DNA from: Leptodactylus fallax
Taxonomy: Eukaryota; Chordata; Amphibia; Anura; Leptodactylidae
NCBI GenBank assembly: GCA_947044405.1
Contig: CAMRHE010000017.1
Coordinates: forward strand, 12,177,001-12,241,000
DNA length: 64,000 nucleotides
Direction of reading: 5' to 3'
The position numbers were made by a program, and so were the translations under genes. Shown here in pieces: positions 1 through 12,523 of this stretch. Numbering within the stretch: the stretch's first letter is position 1; every line of letters starts with the position of its first letter. Below the pieces are notes generated by a model that did not search any database, had not been told where the DNA came from, and saw only the letters and a program-made list of their open reading frames with translations.

Positions 1-411
1 GATGTCATCTTTTGGTGCTGGTTACTTTGACACTGTGTGATACAATCAGTAGATCCATGACCTGAACCAACAAAACCACAGCCAAGGCCAAACACCGGTG
101 AAGTATCTGGTGGAGTTGAAACCTGGCACAGTTATGGGGAAGAGCTATGGACACTCCCTAAGATGGGGTGCAGGAACTCACTAACTCACTGTTTGGTTAG
201 AACTGTATGGGGCCATTTCTGGTTGCCAACTTCTTGAATCATGGTGGTTGGGATTTTGGTGGGCACAGTGTGGGAGCAAACGCCATTCACTAATATTGCT
301 GTTTCTGACTTACATCATTATGGGCATGGCATTGTTTAGGTGGGCACTGGATGATACCATATGAAGAGCATTGTAGCAAGCAATGCCCTGGAGGAATTCA
401 TGTCTGGTATT
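1..411. other. No recognised feature
   Basis: Mixed-complexity sequence without a convincing exon, RNA gene or repeat. It leads directly into the 27-bp minisatellite. Confidence 0.4.
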
Positions 412-641
412 GTTATGGGGACATTTATAGCTGACACAGTTATTGGGGCATTTTTAGCTGAGACAGTTATGGGGGCATTTATAGCTAGTACGGTTATGGG
501 GGCATTTATAGCTGAGACAGTTATGGGGGCATTTATAGCTAGTACGGTTATGGGGGCATTTATAGCTGAGACAGTTATGGGGGCATTTATGTCTGTTATG
601 GGGACATTTATAGCTAGCACAGATATGGGGGCATTTATGGC
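412..641. repeat. 27-bp minisatellite, about 9 copies
   Basis: The unit is seen as GTTATGGGGGCATTTATAGC followed by TGAGACA or TAGTACG, repeating every 27 bases; one unit near 585 is shortened. Because 27 is divisible by three, reading frames stay open on both strands with a 9-residue repeat. This explains the short open frames here; they have no other coding support and are not called as genes. Confidence 0.85.
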
Positions 642-1325
642 TTTTCTCAATATTATATAACATGGCGCAAGATGTTATTACAAGGGACCCATAAGCTCAA
701 ACATTAACAAGTTCCCAAATTAAAGGAACAGAGACACAGTATGGTCTAAGACCAAAAATATTAGATTCTCCAATTATATCACAATTGTCTACACCAGGCT
801 GTCTCTAGGTTCTGGACCAAGACTGACCCTCTGGGGTCTTGCTTGTGGTTCCTAGCTTTCCTGGAAGTCAAATCGCCTGTATTGAATGACTTTTGAATAG
901 TGTTTAGGCCACAACCACAGCGGTATAATAGTAGTAATAATGCAGGAGTATTGATGCGGCTACTTGAACAGAACTGGTGTATATATAAATAGAAGCTGTC
1001 AGGAAGGCATGCTTCCTCCAAAGAAAAAATCCCTCCATAAGTAACAACCGTCCTGATACAGCGCACACATTACATTATATATTAATGCAACCGCAGAAGC
1101 CGTTCATTCATTCTCATTCAGAGAATATATCTTAAGACTTCATGCACACTGCAGAGCCATCTACGCAGAGGCTGTATGGCAGCAAAGGGAGTCCCAGTAC
1201 TGAAGAGCTGTAGGCACCATATACTGTGTGCAGGACTAGTGTAGAAGGTGGGAGACGAGGCAATGATAAGGAGCCCCACACACTTCTTCATCTATGTCTT
1301 CTCCTTACCATATTCTATTATCTTC
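642..1325. other. No recognised feature
   Basis: Non-repetitive AT-rich sequence between the 27-bp minisatellite and an ATCT microsatellite. I see no supported gene. Confidence 0.4.
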
Positions 1326-1368
<43 letters not shown>

Positions 1369-1435
1369 CATATCTATCTATCTATCTATCTATATCCATA
1401 TCTATCTATCTCTATCTATCTATATATGTGTATCA

Positions 1436-1492
<57 letters not shown>

Positions 1493-1523
1493 CTCTATCT
1501 ATCTATCTATCTATCTCATATCC

Positions 1524-1555
<32 letters not shown>

Positions 1556-1684
1556 CACATCTATCTATCTATCTATCTATCTATCTCATATCATATCTAT
1601 CTATCTATCTATCTATCTATCTCCTTCCATTGTCAGTATCTATCTATCTATTTATCTATCTGTCTCTCTCTCTTTCAATGTCAG

Positions 1685-1740
<56 letters not shown>

Positions 1741-1775
1741 GTCTCTCTCTCTTTCATTGTCAGTATTATCTATCT
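1326..1775. repeat. (ATCT)n microsatellite, compound
   Basis: Long runs of the tetramer are interrupted by CATATC, a short GTGT segment, and a phrase resembling CTCTCTTTCAATGTCAGTATT that occurs twice (about 1667 and 1745). All three frames are open because the tetramer lacks stops, giving Ser-Ile-Tyr-Leu repeats that are artefacts. Confidence 0.95.
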
Positions 1776-2564
1776 TCCATAGTATTGTATCATGTGTTAC
1801 TTCTACTCCTGTTTTAGACTGTAATACTCATTTTCACACACGCTCCTGTCCTCTATGGACCTGGCTCTTCCATTTCCTTTCCTTAATTTAAAGCAAATAT
1901 CTCTCCTTACCTCCCTCCATGTAGTTTGCACTTCCGTCCTCTGTGGGATTTTATCAGTAGTAACACTGTGTTCCTGGAAACTCACTAGAAACTATCAGGC
2001 TTCTAATCCCAGAGCATTTACACACTTCCATGATGCCCATGAACTTCTAACTCTCTCTATGAGCATTGCCACTTAGCGCGGAGTGACAGGGGGCTCCGCT
2101 AATGGAGAACGTTAACACTTACATGCCCTGTGTCTGCCTACTGTCATCTCACCATAGTCATGGCTGGGAATTAAGAAACAAATAATAAAACATCTGCATT
2201 GCTATAAACTATAAAAATAATAACCTGATTTTAGGAAACATTAACAAGAAACTTCTGTCAATTATAGGATTTCTCCATGTTAAGAAGCAAATTTGTACTC
2301 CTAGGGGGCAGTATTTTTTAAAAAAAATTTGTGCTAAATAAAAATATGATAACCACAAGGCAACTCCAAACTATGTGTATTGCATAGTCTAGGCCATTAA
2401 TGGGGCTTAAGATATCGTAGATATGGTTAAATAAATCTGTAGTAAGTAGTAGCTATATCTAACTCACTGCAGGGGGGTACTATGAATCTCCTGGCTCCAA
2501 TGCAAAATCTGTAAAAGGGCCCACAAATTATCCTACACTTCCTCTTGACTTTCTTTCTTAGGCT
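1776..2564. other. Mostly unique; short shared repeat fragment near 2490
   Basis: No gene is supported. Around 2492-2525 there is a phrase (CCAATGCAAAATCTGTAA then AGGGCCC) that recurs at about 51814-51840, so part of this stretch is an interspersed repeat. Confidence 0.45.
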
Positions 2565-5020
2565 GTGACTCAGGATCAGTACAGGATAAGTAATGTAATG
2601 TATGTACACAGTGACTGTACCAGCAGAATAGTGAGCGCAGCTCTGGAGTATAATACAGGATGTAACTCAGTATCAGTACAGGATAAGTAATGTAATGTAT
2701 GTACACAGTGACTGTACCAGCAGAATAGTGAGCGCAGCTCTGGAGTATAATACAGGATGTAACTCAGGATCAGTACAGGATAAGTAATGTAATGTATGTA
2801 CACAGTGACTGTACCAGCAGAATAGTGAGCGCAGCTCTGGAGTATAATACAGGATGTAACTCAGGATCAGTACAGGATAAGTAATGTAATGTATGTACAC
2901 AGTGACTGTACCAGCAGAATAGTGAGCGCAGCTCTGGAGTATAATACAGGATGTAACTCAGGATCAGTACAGGATAAGTAATGTAATGTATGTACACAGT
3001 GACTGTACCAGCAGAATAGTGAGCGCAGCTCTGGAGTATAATACAGGATGTAACTCAGGATCAGTACAGGATAAGTAATGTAATGTATGTACACAGTGAC
3101 TGTACCAGCAGAATAGTGAGTGCAGCTCTGGAGTATAATACAGGATGTAACTCAGGATCAGTACAGGATAAGTAATGTAATGTATGTACACAGTGACTGT
3201 ACCGGCAGAATAGTGAGCGCAGCTCTGGAGTATAATACAGGATGTAACTCAGGATCAGTACAGGATAAGTAATGTAATGTATGTACACAGTGACTGTACC
3301 GGCAGAATAGTGAGCGCAGCTCTGGAGTATAATACAGGATGTAACTCAGGATCAGTACAGGATAAGTAATGTAATGTATGTACACAGTGACTGTACCGGC
3401 AGAATAGTGAGCGCAGCTCTGGAGTATAATACAGGATGTAACTCAGGATCAGTACAGGATAAGTAATGTAATGTATGTACACAGTGACTGTACCGACAGA
3501 ATAGTGAGTGCAGCTCTGGAGTATAATACAGGATGTAACTCAGGATCAGTACAGGATAAGTAATGTAATGTATGTACACAGTGACTGTACCAGCAGAATA
3601 GTGAGCGCAGCTCTGGAGTATAATACAGGATGTAACTCAGGATCAGTACAGGATAAGTAATGTAATGTATGTACACAGTGACTGTACCAGCAGAATAGTG
3701 AGCGCAGCTCTGGAGTATAATACAGGATGTAACTCAGGATCAGTACAGGATAAGTAATGTAATGTATGTACACAGTGACTGTACCAGCAGAATAGTGAGC
3801 GCAGCTCTGGAGTATAATACAGGATGTAACTCAGGATCAGTACAGGATAAGTAATGTAATGTATGTACACAGTGACTGTACCAGCAGAATAGTGAGCGCA
3901 GCTCTGGAGTATAATACAGGATGTAACTCAGGATCAGTACAGGATAAGTAATGTAATGTATGTACACAGTGACTGTACCGGCAGAATAGTGAGTGCAGCT
4001 CTGGAGTATAATACAGGATGTAACTCAGGATCAGTACAGGATAAGTAATGTAATGTATGTACACAGTGACTGTACCGGCAGAATAGTGAGCGCAGCTCTG
4101 GAGTATAATACAGGATGTAACTCAGGATCAGTACAGGATAAGTAATGTAATGTATGTACACAGTGACTGTACCGGCAGAATAGTGAGCGCAGCTCTGGAG
4201 TATAATACAGGATGTAACTCAGGATCAGTACAGGATAAGTAATGTAATGTATGTACACAGTGACTGTACCGGCAGAATAGTGAGTGCAGCTCTGGAGTAT
4301 AATACAGGATGTAACTCAGGATCAGTACAGGATAAGTAATGTAATGTATGTACACAGTGACTGTACCAGCAGAATAGTGAGCGCAGCTCTGGAGTATAAT
4401 ACAGGATGTAACTCAGGATCAGTACAGGATAAGTAATGTAATGTATGTACACAGTGACTGTACCAGCAGAATAGTGAGCGCAGCTCTGGAGTATAATACA
4501 GGATGTAACTCAGGATCAGTACAGGATAAGTAATGTAATGTATGTACACAGTGACTGTACCAGCAGAATAGTGAGCGCAGCTCTGGAGTATAATACAGGA
4601 TGTAACTCAGGATCAGTACAGGATAAGTAATGTAATGTATGTACACAGTGACTGTACCAGCAGAATAGTGAGTGCAGCTCTGGAGTATAATACAGGATGT
4701 AACTCAGGATCAGTACAGGATAAGTAATGTAATGTATGTACACAGTGACTGTACCAGCAGAATAGTGAGCGCAGCTCTGGAGTATAATACAGGATGTAAC
4801 TCAGGATCAGTACAGGATAAGTAATGTAATGTATGTACCAGCAGAATAGTGAGTGCAGCTCTGGAGTATAATACAGGATGTAACTCAGGATCAGTACAGG
4901 ATAAGTAATGTAATGTATGTACACAGTGACTGTACCAGCAGAATAGTGAGTGCAGCTCTGGAGTATAATACAGGATGTAACTCAGGATCAGTACAGGATA
5001 AGTAATGTAATATATTTACA
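2565..5020. repeat. 97-bp minisatellite, about 25 copies, main array
   Basis: A 97-bp unit (containing CAGAATAGTGAGCGCAGCTC and AAGTAATGTAATGTATGTAC) repeats with strict 97-base spacing and very few changes. Diagnostic variants are CCAGCAG against CCGGCAG and GAGCGCAG against GAGTGCAG. They occur in blocks of about four units, so the array has a higher-order period near 776 bp (8 x 97) in its middle part. One unit near 4837 lacks about 13 bases. The 75-residue minus-strand frames staggered every 97 bases are a by-product. Confidence 0.97.
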
Positions 5021-5990
5021 AAACAACTTCTCATATAACCTTATTCTTTACATAAACTATGTTATGTTTAATGATGGACGTACACATGTAGCAAAGGTTA
5101 ACATAACTCATTACCTGTTAACAGCACTATGGCACATTGTATTAACCCAACTCTTCTGGATTTTCAATGGCTTTTGGCTTTTGTTGTCTTCTGAGATGGG
5201 ATATAACTGAACAAAATATTATCATGCTGCAGAAAGTCAAGTTAAACAGTGCTACATCTGTAGCTATTAAGCTTGTATCTCTAGCATCTCCATAGCTCAG
5301 AGCCTCCAGGATCATTTACATACATAGATGCTCTAACAATTCCTTTGACTACACTATTACAAGCTGCCGAATTTTAGTTTTGTGGCTCCTTTAATTCCAG
5401 CTTTATTTTAGAAATATAGAATAGATTTACAATTCATTTCTTGAATGTGGAACTTTCTTAAATACACATTAGCTTTCCTCCTAGGATTCTCTCTCACCAC
5501 TTATGACATTTCCACTATTTGTTACAGATGCCCTGAATGTTCTTATTGGTTTCCGATAAAAAACAACAAATTAATATTTATATTGTTTCAGGCTATATAT
5601 CTTCTGCATCCACTTGTACAAATGAGCCACATTTTATGCGGGTAAAAGTTTTGGAATAAATTCTCTTCTTTGTATATGTATAACAATGCACAACCAGTCA
5701 GCAGGATATAAAAATAGATTATAGATACTATAATGACTTCTCCACTCGCTCGGCCTAACAAGCCCACAATGTGCCTCTATATTACATATTGCAGTAACTA
5801 CAGGGCAACTGGGGTGAAAGAGAATCTCTAGGCTCTCGCATGTTTACACATAGACAGTGGATTGGATCCATTGCAAAACTGGATTGAGGGTCCAACCCAC
5901 TGTGATCACCTTCAACAGTAAGTGACTTCAAGACATGACCATCGTATACTGAACTGAGGAAGTGGAACGAGCCTTTGGCAGTTGTTTAAC
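5021..5990. other. No recognised feature
   Basis: AT-rich, apparently unique sequence. The first few bases are the decaying edge of the 97-bp array. Confidence 0.4.
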
Positions 5991-7315
5991 CCCCAACCCC
6001 TCTCCACTGCTGTCCATCTCTCCACCTATATGCATTGCCCATTGGTTGTGAATCATTCCTTCTCTGGCCTTTATTCTCTATGCTGCTCACCCTGGATTGT
6101 TTCCATGTTGACCATGATCCTGACCTCAGCCTTGTTCCTGGATATTGCCTTACCCCTTGGATTGTGTATCTGGTACCTGGTGTTCTACTTCTGGTTCTGA
6201 CCCTTGACTCTACTTCTGAATATACTGCCATCTAATTTTCTGACCATTCTCCTTCTACTAACCTTTGGTTCTGTTCTTGACTGAGCTACTTTAGTATCAG
6301 CACTACTGCCAATAATCCAGGGCTATACTTAGGTTCGAACCTTGGGAGGGTCAAGTGTAAAGACTGAGAATCCCTTAGATTTCACACCCCAGTGTAGCTA
6401 GCACCATATAAATTATGGAACATAGTCAATATCTAAAATACTAACTATGACAATCGGAATGCATTAATAGTACCCAAATGTTAGATGCCCTTTAAACTCT
6501 AATAATCTCTTAGTACATAAAATGCAGGTAATACAAAGAGTGTGTCTCTCATGTACCATCTGACATGGAAATCCAGTGAAACCGATGAGTTGAATGTGAT
6601 CTATATACATTTGTCTACAGGAGGATCCCTCTAGCTGTGGGTCATCATTTTACATATAAAGGTTCAATTACATAGAGAGAAGTGTTCATCCTGGTTTGGC
6701 TCCTTACTGACCATAATTCTGACCTCATCCTTGTTACTGGATATAATCTCTGTCTTATTCCTTGTATTGTGTTTCTGGTACCTGTTATTCTACTCCTGGC
6801 TCTCACCCTTGACTCCAATACTGAATACACAGCCTTCTCATTCTCTGGCTGTTTTCTTGACTAATCTCCCAGTAATGGCCTTTGGCCTCTTCTTGACTTT
6901 TCTACTTCAATATCAGCACTATTGCTGACAAACCATGACTACTTGCTGGCCATAATCCCGATTTCAGCTTTTCTCATGGATATTGTCTCTGCCTCCCCCT
7001 TGGATTGTGTGTCTGGTGCCTGTTGTTCTGCTCCTGGCTTTCACCCTTGACTCTAATCCTGAATGCTCAGCCTTGTCATTCTCTGGCTGGTTGTTTTCCT
7101 GACTATTCTCCCAGTAATTTCCTTTGGTTCTGCTCTTGATTTTGCTACTTCAATATATCATTACTGCTCCCAATCCATGGCTATTCTAGGGGCCATACCC
7201 TGAGTATTCTCCTGTAGCAAAGTCCATACAGAAGCTTCTTTCAAAGGTCACGTGTGAAGACCAAGAATCGCTTAGACTCCTGGACCCCTGTCTAGTCAGC
7301 ACCAAATATATAATG
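5991..7315. repeat. Diverged ~260-bp repeat, three copies, in a larger duplication
   Basis: The phrases CTGGATATTG, TTGGATTGTGT, CACCCTTGACTC and TATCAGCACTA recur in the same order at about 6070-6330, 6690-6940 and 6945-7200. The sequence after the first copy (TCAAGTGTAAAGACTGAGAA, 6350) matches that after the third (CACGTGTGAAGACCAAGAAT, 7249), so a longer segment of about 430 bp or more was duplicated and has diverged. No intact frame runs across the copies. Confidence 0.75.
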
Positions 7316-8629
7316 GCCGGTCATCCACACCTGTTTTTTTCAATTATTTAGACAGTAGTGAGGCTTAAGAGCTCTGTATATAAGAAGTACCAAGCCAAAT
7401 TTAGAGTCTGTGGGATTAGTTTATCAAATGTAATAATTTATATAAAAATTAAGTTGAAATATCCGCTGTTATCAGTCCAGTGGTAGATTGCTCGCAATGA
7501 TTTACGATACGTTGGATTATATACTTCATGTAAAAGCAAAAAAATCCACATTTTATTTTAGCATGGCCCCCGTTCAGCTGTCCCTGCTCTCTCTCCTGCT
7601 CTTGCATTCACTCTTATGTTTGAAGAAAGACGACACGGAGAGAATATCTGTGACAGTTCTTTTCCTTTCTCAATTCAGAAATTCAAACAAAGATTGATAA
7701 GTGCAGGTCTATGTTGGGATTGTAGCCTGCCACTCAGTGGGGTTGCTAAAATTGAAAATTTAGTCCGCATGTTACAATGAGGCTTCAATGTCTCCAATAT
7801 TTTTCACGGGAATCACATGTTGTAGATCTTAGATGACCTCAATCTGCCTAGAATTCTGCTTTGAAATGGCTAGTATTAGGATATGACAATAGAGCCATGG
7901 GACACTGCAGAGAAATACTGTGTATAAGGATACTGTTCCCAATGTGTCAGAAGAAAAAGTCATTTGTCATCTACACAATCCTCCGAATGTTTAATACTTA
8001 TTTTCTTCTAGCAAAGAATCAACCATAAGTGAACAATATTCATTGCAAAATCTTATAAAACTTATGAATGCATCTTGATTAAATGAAAATAAAATAATTT
8101 TTGAAGCTTTTTTAAATTGTTACTTTATCACCCTGGTTATTTCATTGCAATAGTCTTGTCAATTCTTTAAGGTTTTTTTTTTTTTTTCTTTTAAAGAACA
8201 ACACCATTCTTGTCCAATGACCGTGTTTTGTGCTGTAATCCTTTGCTCTTGACTTGACATGTCCAGATGTGTGTCAGGAGATGACCAGCTATTCAAAATA
8301 ACACGATCTTGCAACATTGTATGACATGATGTGTCTATCCTATATGTACTGTATCTATGTGTATTGCAGTCTTTCAAGGGTTTTTCTAACATGTGACAGT
8401 ATTGTATCGAATCGGTGTCATGAGAAATTAGAGTACTTAACCAAATTCAAGCTAAAGTAAGGAGGGACTCTTCTGAAAATACAACACCAGAATAAGACTG
8501 AGGACATGATAGCTGCCGATTCTGAAAAATAAGAAAACCAGAATCCTTTTCTAATCTTTTTCTAAAGAGGACTCTTTAGACCTGTAAGTTTTAGTAAATA
8601 CTTGTATTTTCCAATGCAGCCAGGGTATG
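7316..8629. other. No recognised feature
   Basis: AT-rich unique sequence with a T-run at about 8170. Small open frames here have no coding signature that I recognise. Confidence 0.4.
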
Positions 8630-9233
8630 GAGCAGTACTTACCTTCTGAATCTCTCAAGAGCAGTACTTACCTTCTGAATCTCTCAAGAGCAGTACTTAC
8701 CTTCTGAATCTCTCAAGAGCAGAACGTACCTTCTGAATCTCTCAGGAGCAGTACTTACCTTCTGAATCTCTCAGGAGCAGTACTTACCTTCTGAATCTCT
8801 CAGGAGCAGTACTTACCTTCTGAATCTCTCAGGAGCAGTACGTACCTTCTGAATCTCTCAGGAGCAGTACTTACCTTCTGAATCTCTCAAGAGCAGAACA
8901 TACCTTCTGAATCTCTTAGGAGCAGTACTTACCTTCTGAATCTCTCAGGAGCAGTACTTACCTTCTGAATCTCTCAGGAGCAGTACTTACCTTCTGAATC
9001 TCTCAGGAGCAGTACTTACCTTCTGAATCTCTCAGGAGCAGTACTTACTTTCTGAATCTCTCAGGAGCAGTACTTACCTTCTGAATCTCTCAGGAGAAGT
9101 ACGTACCTTCTGAATCTCTCAGGAGCAGTACTTACCTTCTGAATCTCTCAAGAGCAGAACATACCTTCTGAATCTCTTAGGAGCAGTACTTACCTTCTGA
9201 ATCTCTCAGGAGCAGTACTTACCTTCTGAATTG
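8630..9233. repeat. 29-bp minisatellite, about 21 copies, with a splice-donor motif
   Basis: The unit ACCTTCTGAATCTCTCAGGA plus GCAGTACTT repeats every 29 bases. On the minus strand most units contain CAGAAG|GTAAGTA, a full match to the vertebrate 5' splice-site consensus. Variant units (GAACGTACC, GTACGTACC, GAACATACC) weaken the motif. The variant pair at about 8891 and 9152 is 261 bases apart (9 x 29), so a block of nine units was itself duplicated. Confidence 0.95.
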
Positions 9234-9477
9234 CTCACCAGGGTTTGTTAATGGGGCTGCAGCCAACCACTGGACTCAGCAGTGTACTGCATTTGTCTGT
9301 AGCCAGTGCGAAGTACAGTAGCAGTCAACTGTACATTGAAAAGTCATATCGAAGACATGAAAACGATGAAGGAAGACAAATGGAATTTAGTAAACCAAAT
9401 TGTGTTCAATAATATAGAATATGTTTTACTATGAGAACTTGATATGCCCTATTAATTTGAGAATATGTTTTATGTTT

Positions 9478-9890
9478 TAGATTCTGCAAAGTAGACCCCA
9501 TTTTTCTTTCATAACAACTTTGCATACTCTTGGCATTCTCTCAATCAGCTTCATGAGGTAGTCACCTGGAATGGTTTTCGAGTAACAGCTATGCCTTGTC
9601 AAGAGTTAATAAGAGTGCAATATCTAGAGTTAATAAGCATGGAATTTCTTGCCCCCATGATGTGATTGAAACCATCAGTTGTGTTGTGCAGAGGATCTGT
9701 GAACAGCTCCATACTGTTTTCAGCCCTATTTGCCCAAGAAGTAGAGTGATGGAGTGCTTCATCAGATGACATGAGCACCATAATTATCTGAACTAAACAC
9801 AATTGATATGTTTTGGAATGATTTGGACCCTAAAGGAAACACAGCCAACAAGTGCTCACCACCTCTACTATTGGGAAACTATGTAAGAAG
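9478..9890. mobile_element. Tc1-like transposon relic, scrambled (third Tc1 family)
   Basis: The stretch CTCTTGGCATTCTCTCAATC followed by AGCTTCATGAGGTAGTC (about 9528-9560) is the minus-strand C-terminal transposase region of a widespread Tc1-like family. ACCATCAGTTGTGTTGTGCA (9671) matches the family's 5' untranslated region. From about 9790 the segment with GGAATGATTTGGACCC and GCCAACAAGTGCTCACCACC reads as transposase on the plus strand, so the two parts are in opposite orientation. It is internally deleted and rearranged. The family match is from memory of such elements, not from a search. Confidence 0.7.
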
Positions 9891-9932
9891 TAATGGTAGC
9901 CCAGAAATCAAGTCCTCAAGAGTTCTATTCAT

Positions 9933-10790
9933 GCAATGTATGTCCGCAGTGATCCAACTGGCAGAATAGTGAGTGCAGCTCTGGATAATACAGGATGTAA
10001 CTCAGGATCAGTACAGGATAAGTAATGTAATGTATGTACACAGTGACTGCACCAGCAGAATAGTGAGTGCAGCTCTGGAGTATAATACAGGATGTAACTC
10101 AGGATCAGTACAGGATAAGTAATGTAATGTATGTACACAGTGACTGTACCAGCAGAATAGTGAGCGCAGCTCTGGAGTATAATACAGGATGTAACTCAGG
10201 ATCAGTACAGGATAAGTAATGTAATGTATGTACACAGTGACTGTACCAGCAGAATAGTGAGCGCAGCTCTGGAGTATAATACAGGATGTAACTCAGGATC
10301 AATACAGGATAAGTAATGTAATGTATGTACACAGTGACTGAACCAACAGAATAGTGAGTGCAGCTCTGGAGTATAATACAGGATGTAATTCAGGATCAGT
10401 ACAAGATAAGTAATGTAATGTATGTACACAGTGACTGCACCAGCAGAATAGTGAGCGCAGCTCTGGAGTATAATACAGGATGTAACTCAGGATCAGTACA
10501 GGATAAGTAATGTAATGTATATACACAGTGACTGCACCAGCAGAATAGTGAGTGCAGCTCTGGAGTATAATACAGGATGTAACTCCGGATCAGTGCAGGA
10601 TAACTAATGTAATGTATGTACACAGTGACTGCACCAGCAGAATAGTGAGTGCAGCTCTGGAGTATAATACAGGCTGCAATATAGTACAAGATAAGTAATG
10701 TAATGTATGTACACAGTGACTCCAAACGTAGAACAGTGAGTGAAGCTCTGAGGTATTATACAGGCTGTATTATAGTACAGGTTAAATAAT
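9933..10790. repeat. 97-bp minisatellite, second decayed array, about 8-9 copies
   Basis: Same unit as the array at 2565-5020, about 4.9 kb away and in the same orientation, but with many more substitutions and indels. Examples are GACTGCACC, CTCCGGATCAGTGCAGG and degraded last units from 10670. The edge units are the most diverged, the usual pattern for an ageing array. Confidence 0.95.
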
Positions 10791-11960
10791 CCAATCACAA
10801 AGACAGTAAACCTTTAGGTAGATTACTTCCATATGTAAACTGTACAGTAGTCCTCAAAGGATAACCTGACATATAAAGAAGTCTTGTACCTCTCTTTTTA
10901 TCCCTTTGATCCTATAGCCCAGTCCAGGGTTTACCATAATTTATTCACAAGACAACAAATCTTCAGGGACATATAGAAAAATATCTGACCTTGAGTAAAT
11001 GACCTTTCAGGGCCATTGCTGGGTATTCGCATGCTTTAATGTGACATGGAATTCACTTAAGGTCACATCCATTTTAGGTTATTCTGTCGGTGACCTTTAT
11101 AAAACAGGCGTATTATAGTCTAACAATCCTAAATACGGCTCGTATAAAGTAAATACTCAGGACACATAAGCAGGCGGCTCGGATATCTGAAGGAATATTA
11201 AGTCCAATCTCTTTTTATAGCTGTATGAGAGGCTGTTTGGTATTTGTGTATTGCCGGTTCTGCATACTTTAAAGATACATCAATGTCCATTAAACTAAGC
11301 AGAAAAGTATCGCGCTAACTTTAATGTATCCAGCTATGAAGTTTCTTACATTGCCACTACTCAATTGTGCATGAAAAGGGAGTTGGGAAATAGCAATGTT
11401 TTTCACTCCAGACTCGGGCTTATTTAATATTACAGAGCTGTGCAGAGATCCAGGCAATGAAAGTATTTTGGACAGAAATGGAATTACAGAACTTTAGAAA
11501 CAGGTAAACAACTGAACACGGTGTTCTAAGCGCATACCGCCATCACAAAATGAAAACTTCAATGTGCGTTTCAATACTTTTTTCTTATATGGGCAGGGAT
11601 TTGTGCTTCTCCCACCGTCCACTTTAGTGACAGGACGAGGCTACCAGACAGGGCAATTCCTTGTTATATACCCAAGTTTAGTTGCACCCATTGATCGGCC
11701 TTAGTTACTAGTGCAGATAATAGATTGGCTGACTTCGGTCCCATAATGAATCGGGTTAATTGGATATTTAGACGGGTTTTTCCAGGAGTGGAATATTGAT
11801 CACCTGTCCTTAGAATAGGTTATCAATATCTGATAGGTGGGGGCCATTTTTCCCATGGAATATTGCTGGAAAAATAAGTCTCCATACTCTACTGTGTGTC
11901 TTCAATGAGAAAAGTAGTCAACAAAGGTGAGTTCTCAGGGAAGGTAAGCCACCACCAGAG
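10791..11960. other. Mostly unique; T2-like fragment near 11770
   Basis: Mixed-complexity sequence with no gene called. At about 11774-11850 there is GGGTTTTTCCAGGAGTGG followed by phrases resembling GATCACCTGTCCTTAGAATA, part of the T2-like miniature-element family seen more completely elsewhere in the window. Confidence 0.45.
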
Positions 11961-12137
11961 GGGTAGGATCTATGTCCTTACTGTATGTCGTACTTCTGTG
12001 CTACTTACTATGCTGGAGATCTCTATGGTGCTGTGTTCTGCCCTATGCTGTGTTGCAGTACTCCATATGTTGCAATTTGATAACTGACTGTAAATAAAGC
12101 TATTCAATCAGCCCATTCAGTAACATATAGTCTAGGA

Positions 12138-12295
12138 CGGGGGTCAGCAACCTTCGGCACTCCAGCTGCTGTGAAACTACAACTCCCAACATGCTCCATT
12201 CACTTCCATGGGAGTTCCAAGAACAGCAGAGCAAGTATGCATGCTGGGAGTTGTAGTATTACAACAGCTGGAGTGCTGAAGGTTGCCTACCCCTG
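12138..12295. mobile_element. Palindromic hAT-like miniature element with target duplication
   Basis: The left end reads GGTCAGCAACCTTCGGCACT; the right end, reverse complemented, reads CAGGGGTAGGCAACCTTCAG, the usual start of hAT ends. Both arms continue through CTCCAGCTG and AACTACAACTCCCA. The 158-bp element is bounded by GTCTAGGA (12130-12137) and GTCTAGGC (12296-12303), an 8-bp target duplication with one mismatch, as expected for hAT. Fragments of the same family occur at 23488 and 45846. Confidence 0.85.
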
Positions 12296-12523
12296 GTCTA
12301 GGCCTGCGCCTTTACTGTATTTTGTTCTTCTTGATACTTAGTATGTGTCAGATATTTATTGTACTATGTTCCAGTCTACACTGCGTCATAGTACATTGCA
12401 GGTTTACAATTTGACAATTGTCTGTAAATAAATTTTCAGAATATTGATGTAATACGGGATGTAATATATAGTGTAGGATCGGTGCCTTTGTACAGTATGT
12501 TCTGTTTCTGTGCAACTTAGTAT

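Noticed and set aside
1226..1891. 221-residue Ser-Ile-Tyr-Leu-rich frame
   Set aside because: Translation of an (ATCT)n microsatellite; equally open in all three frames.
2576..4924. Series of 75-103-residue minus-strand frames every 97 bases
   Set aside because: Staggered by exactly one repeat unit and present in every copy; a by-product of the minisatellite.
6330..6350. GGTTCGAACCT resembling the T-arm of a tRNA
   Set aside because: It lies in the diverged ~260-bp repeat, the corresponding site in the sister copy does not conserve it, and no A box or cloverleaf can be drawn upstream.
8630..9233. CRISPR array (regular short repeats)
   Set aside because: Units are contiguous with no unique spacers; the genome is eukaryotic and the pattern is a minisatellite.
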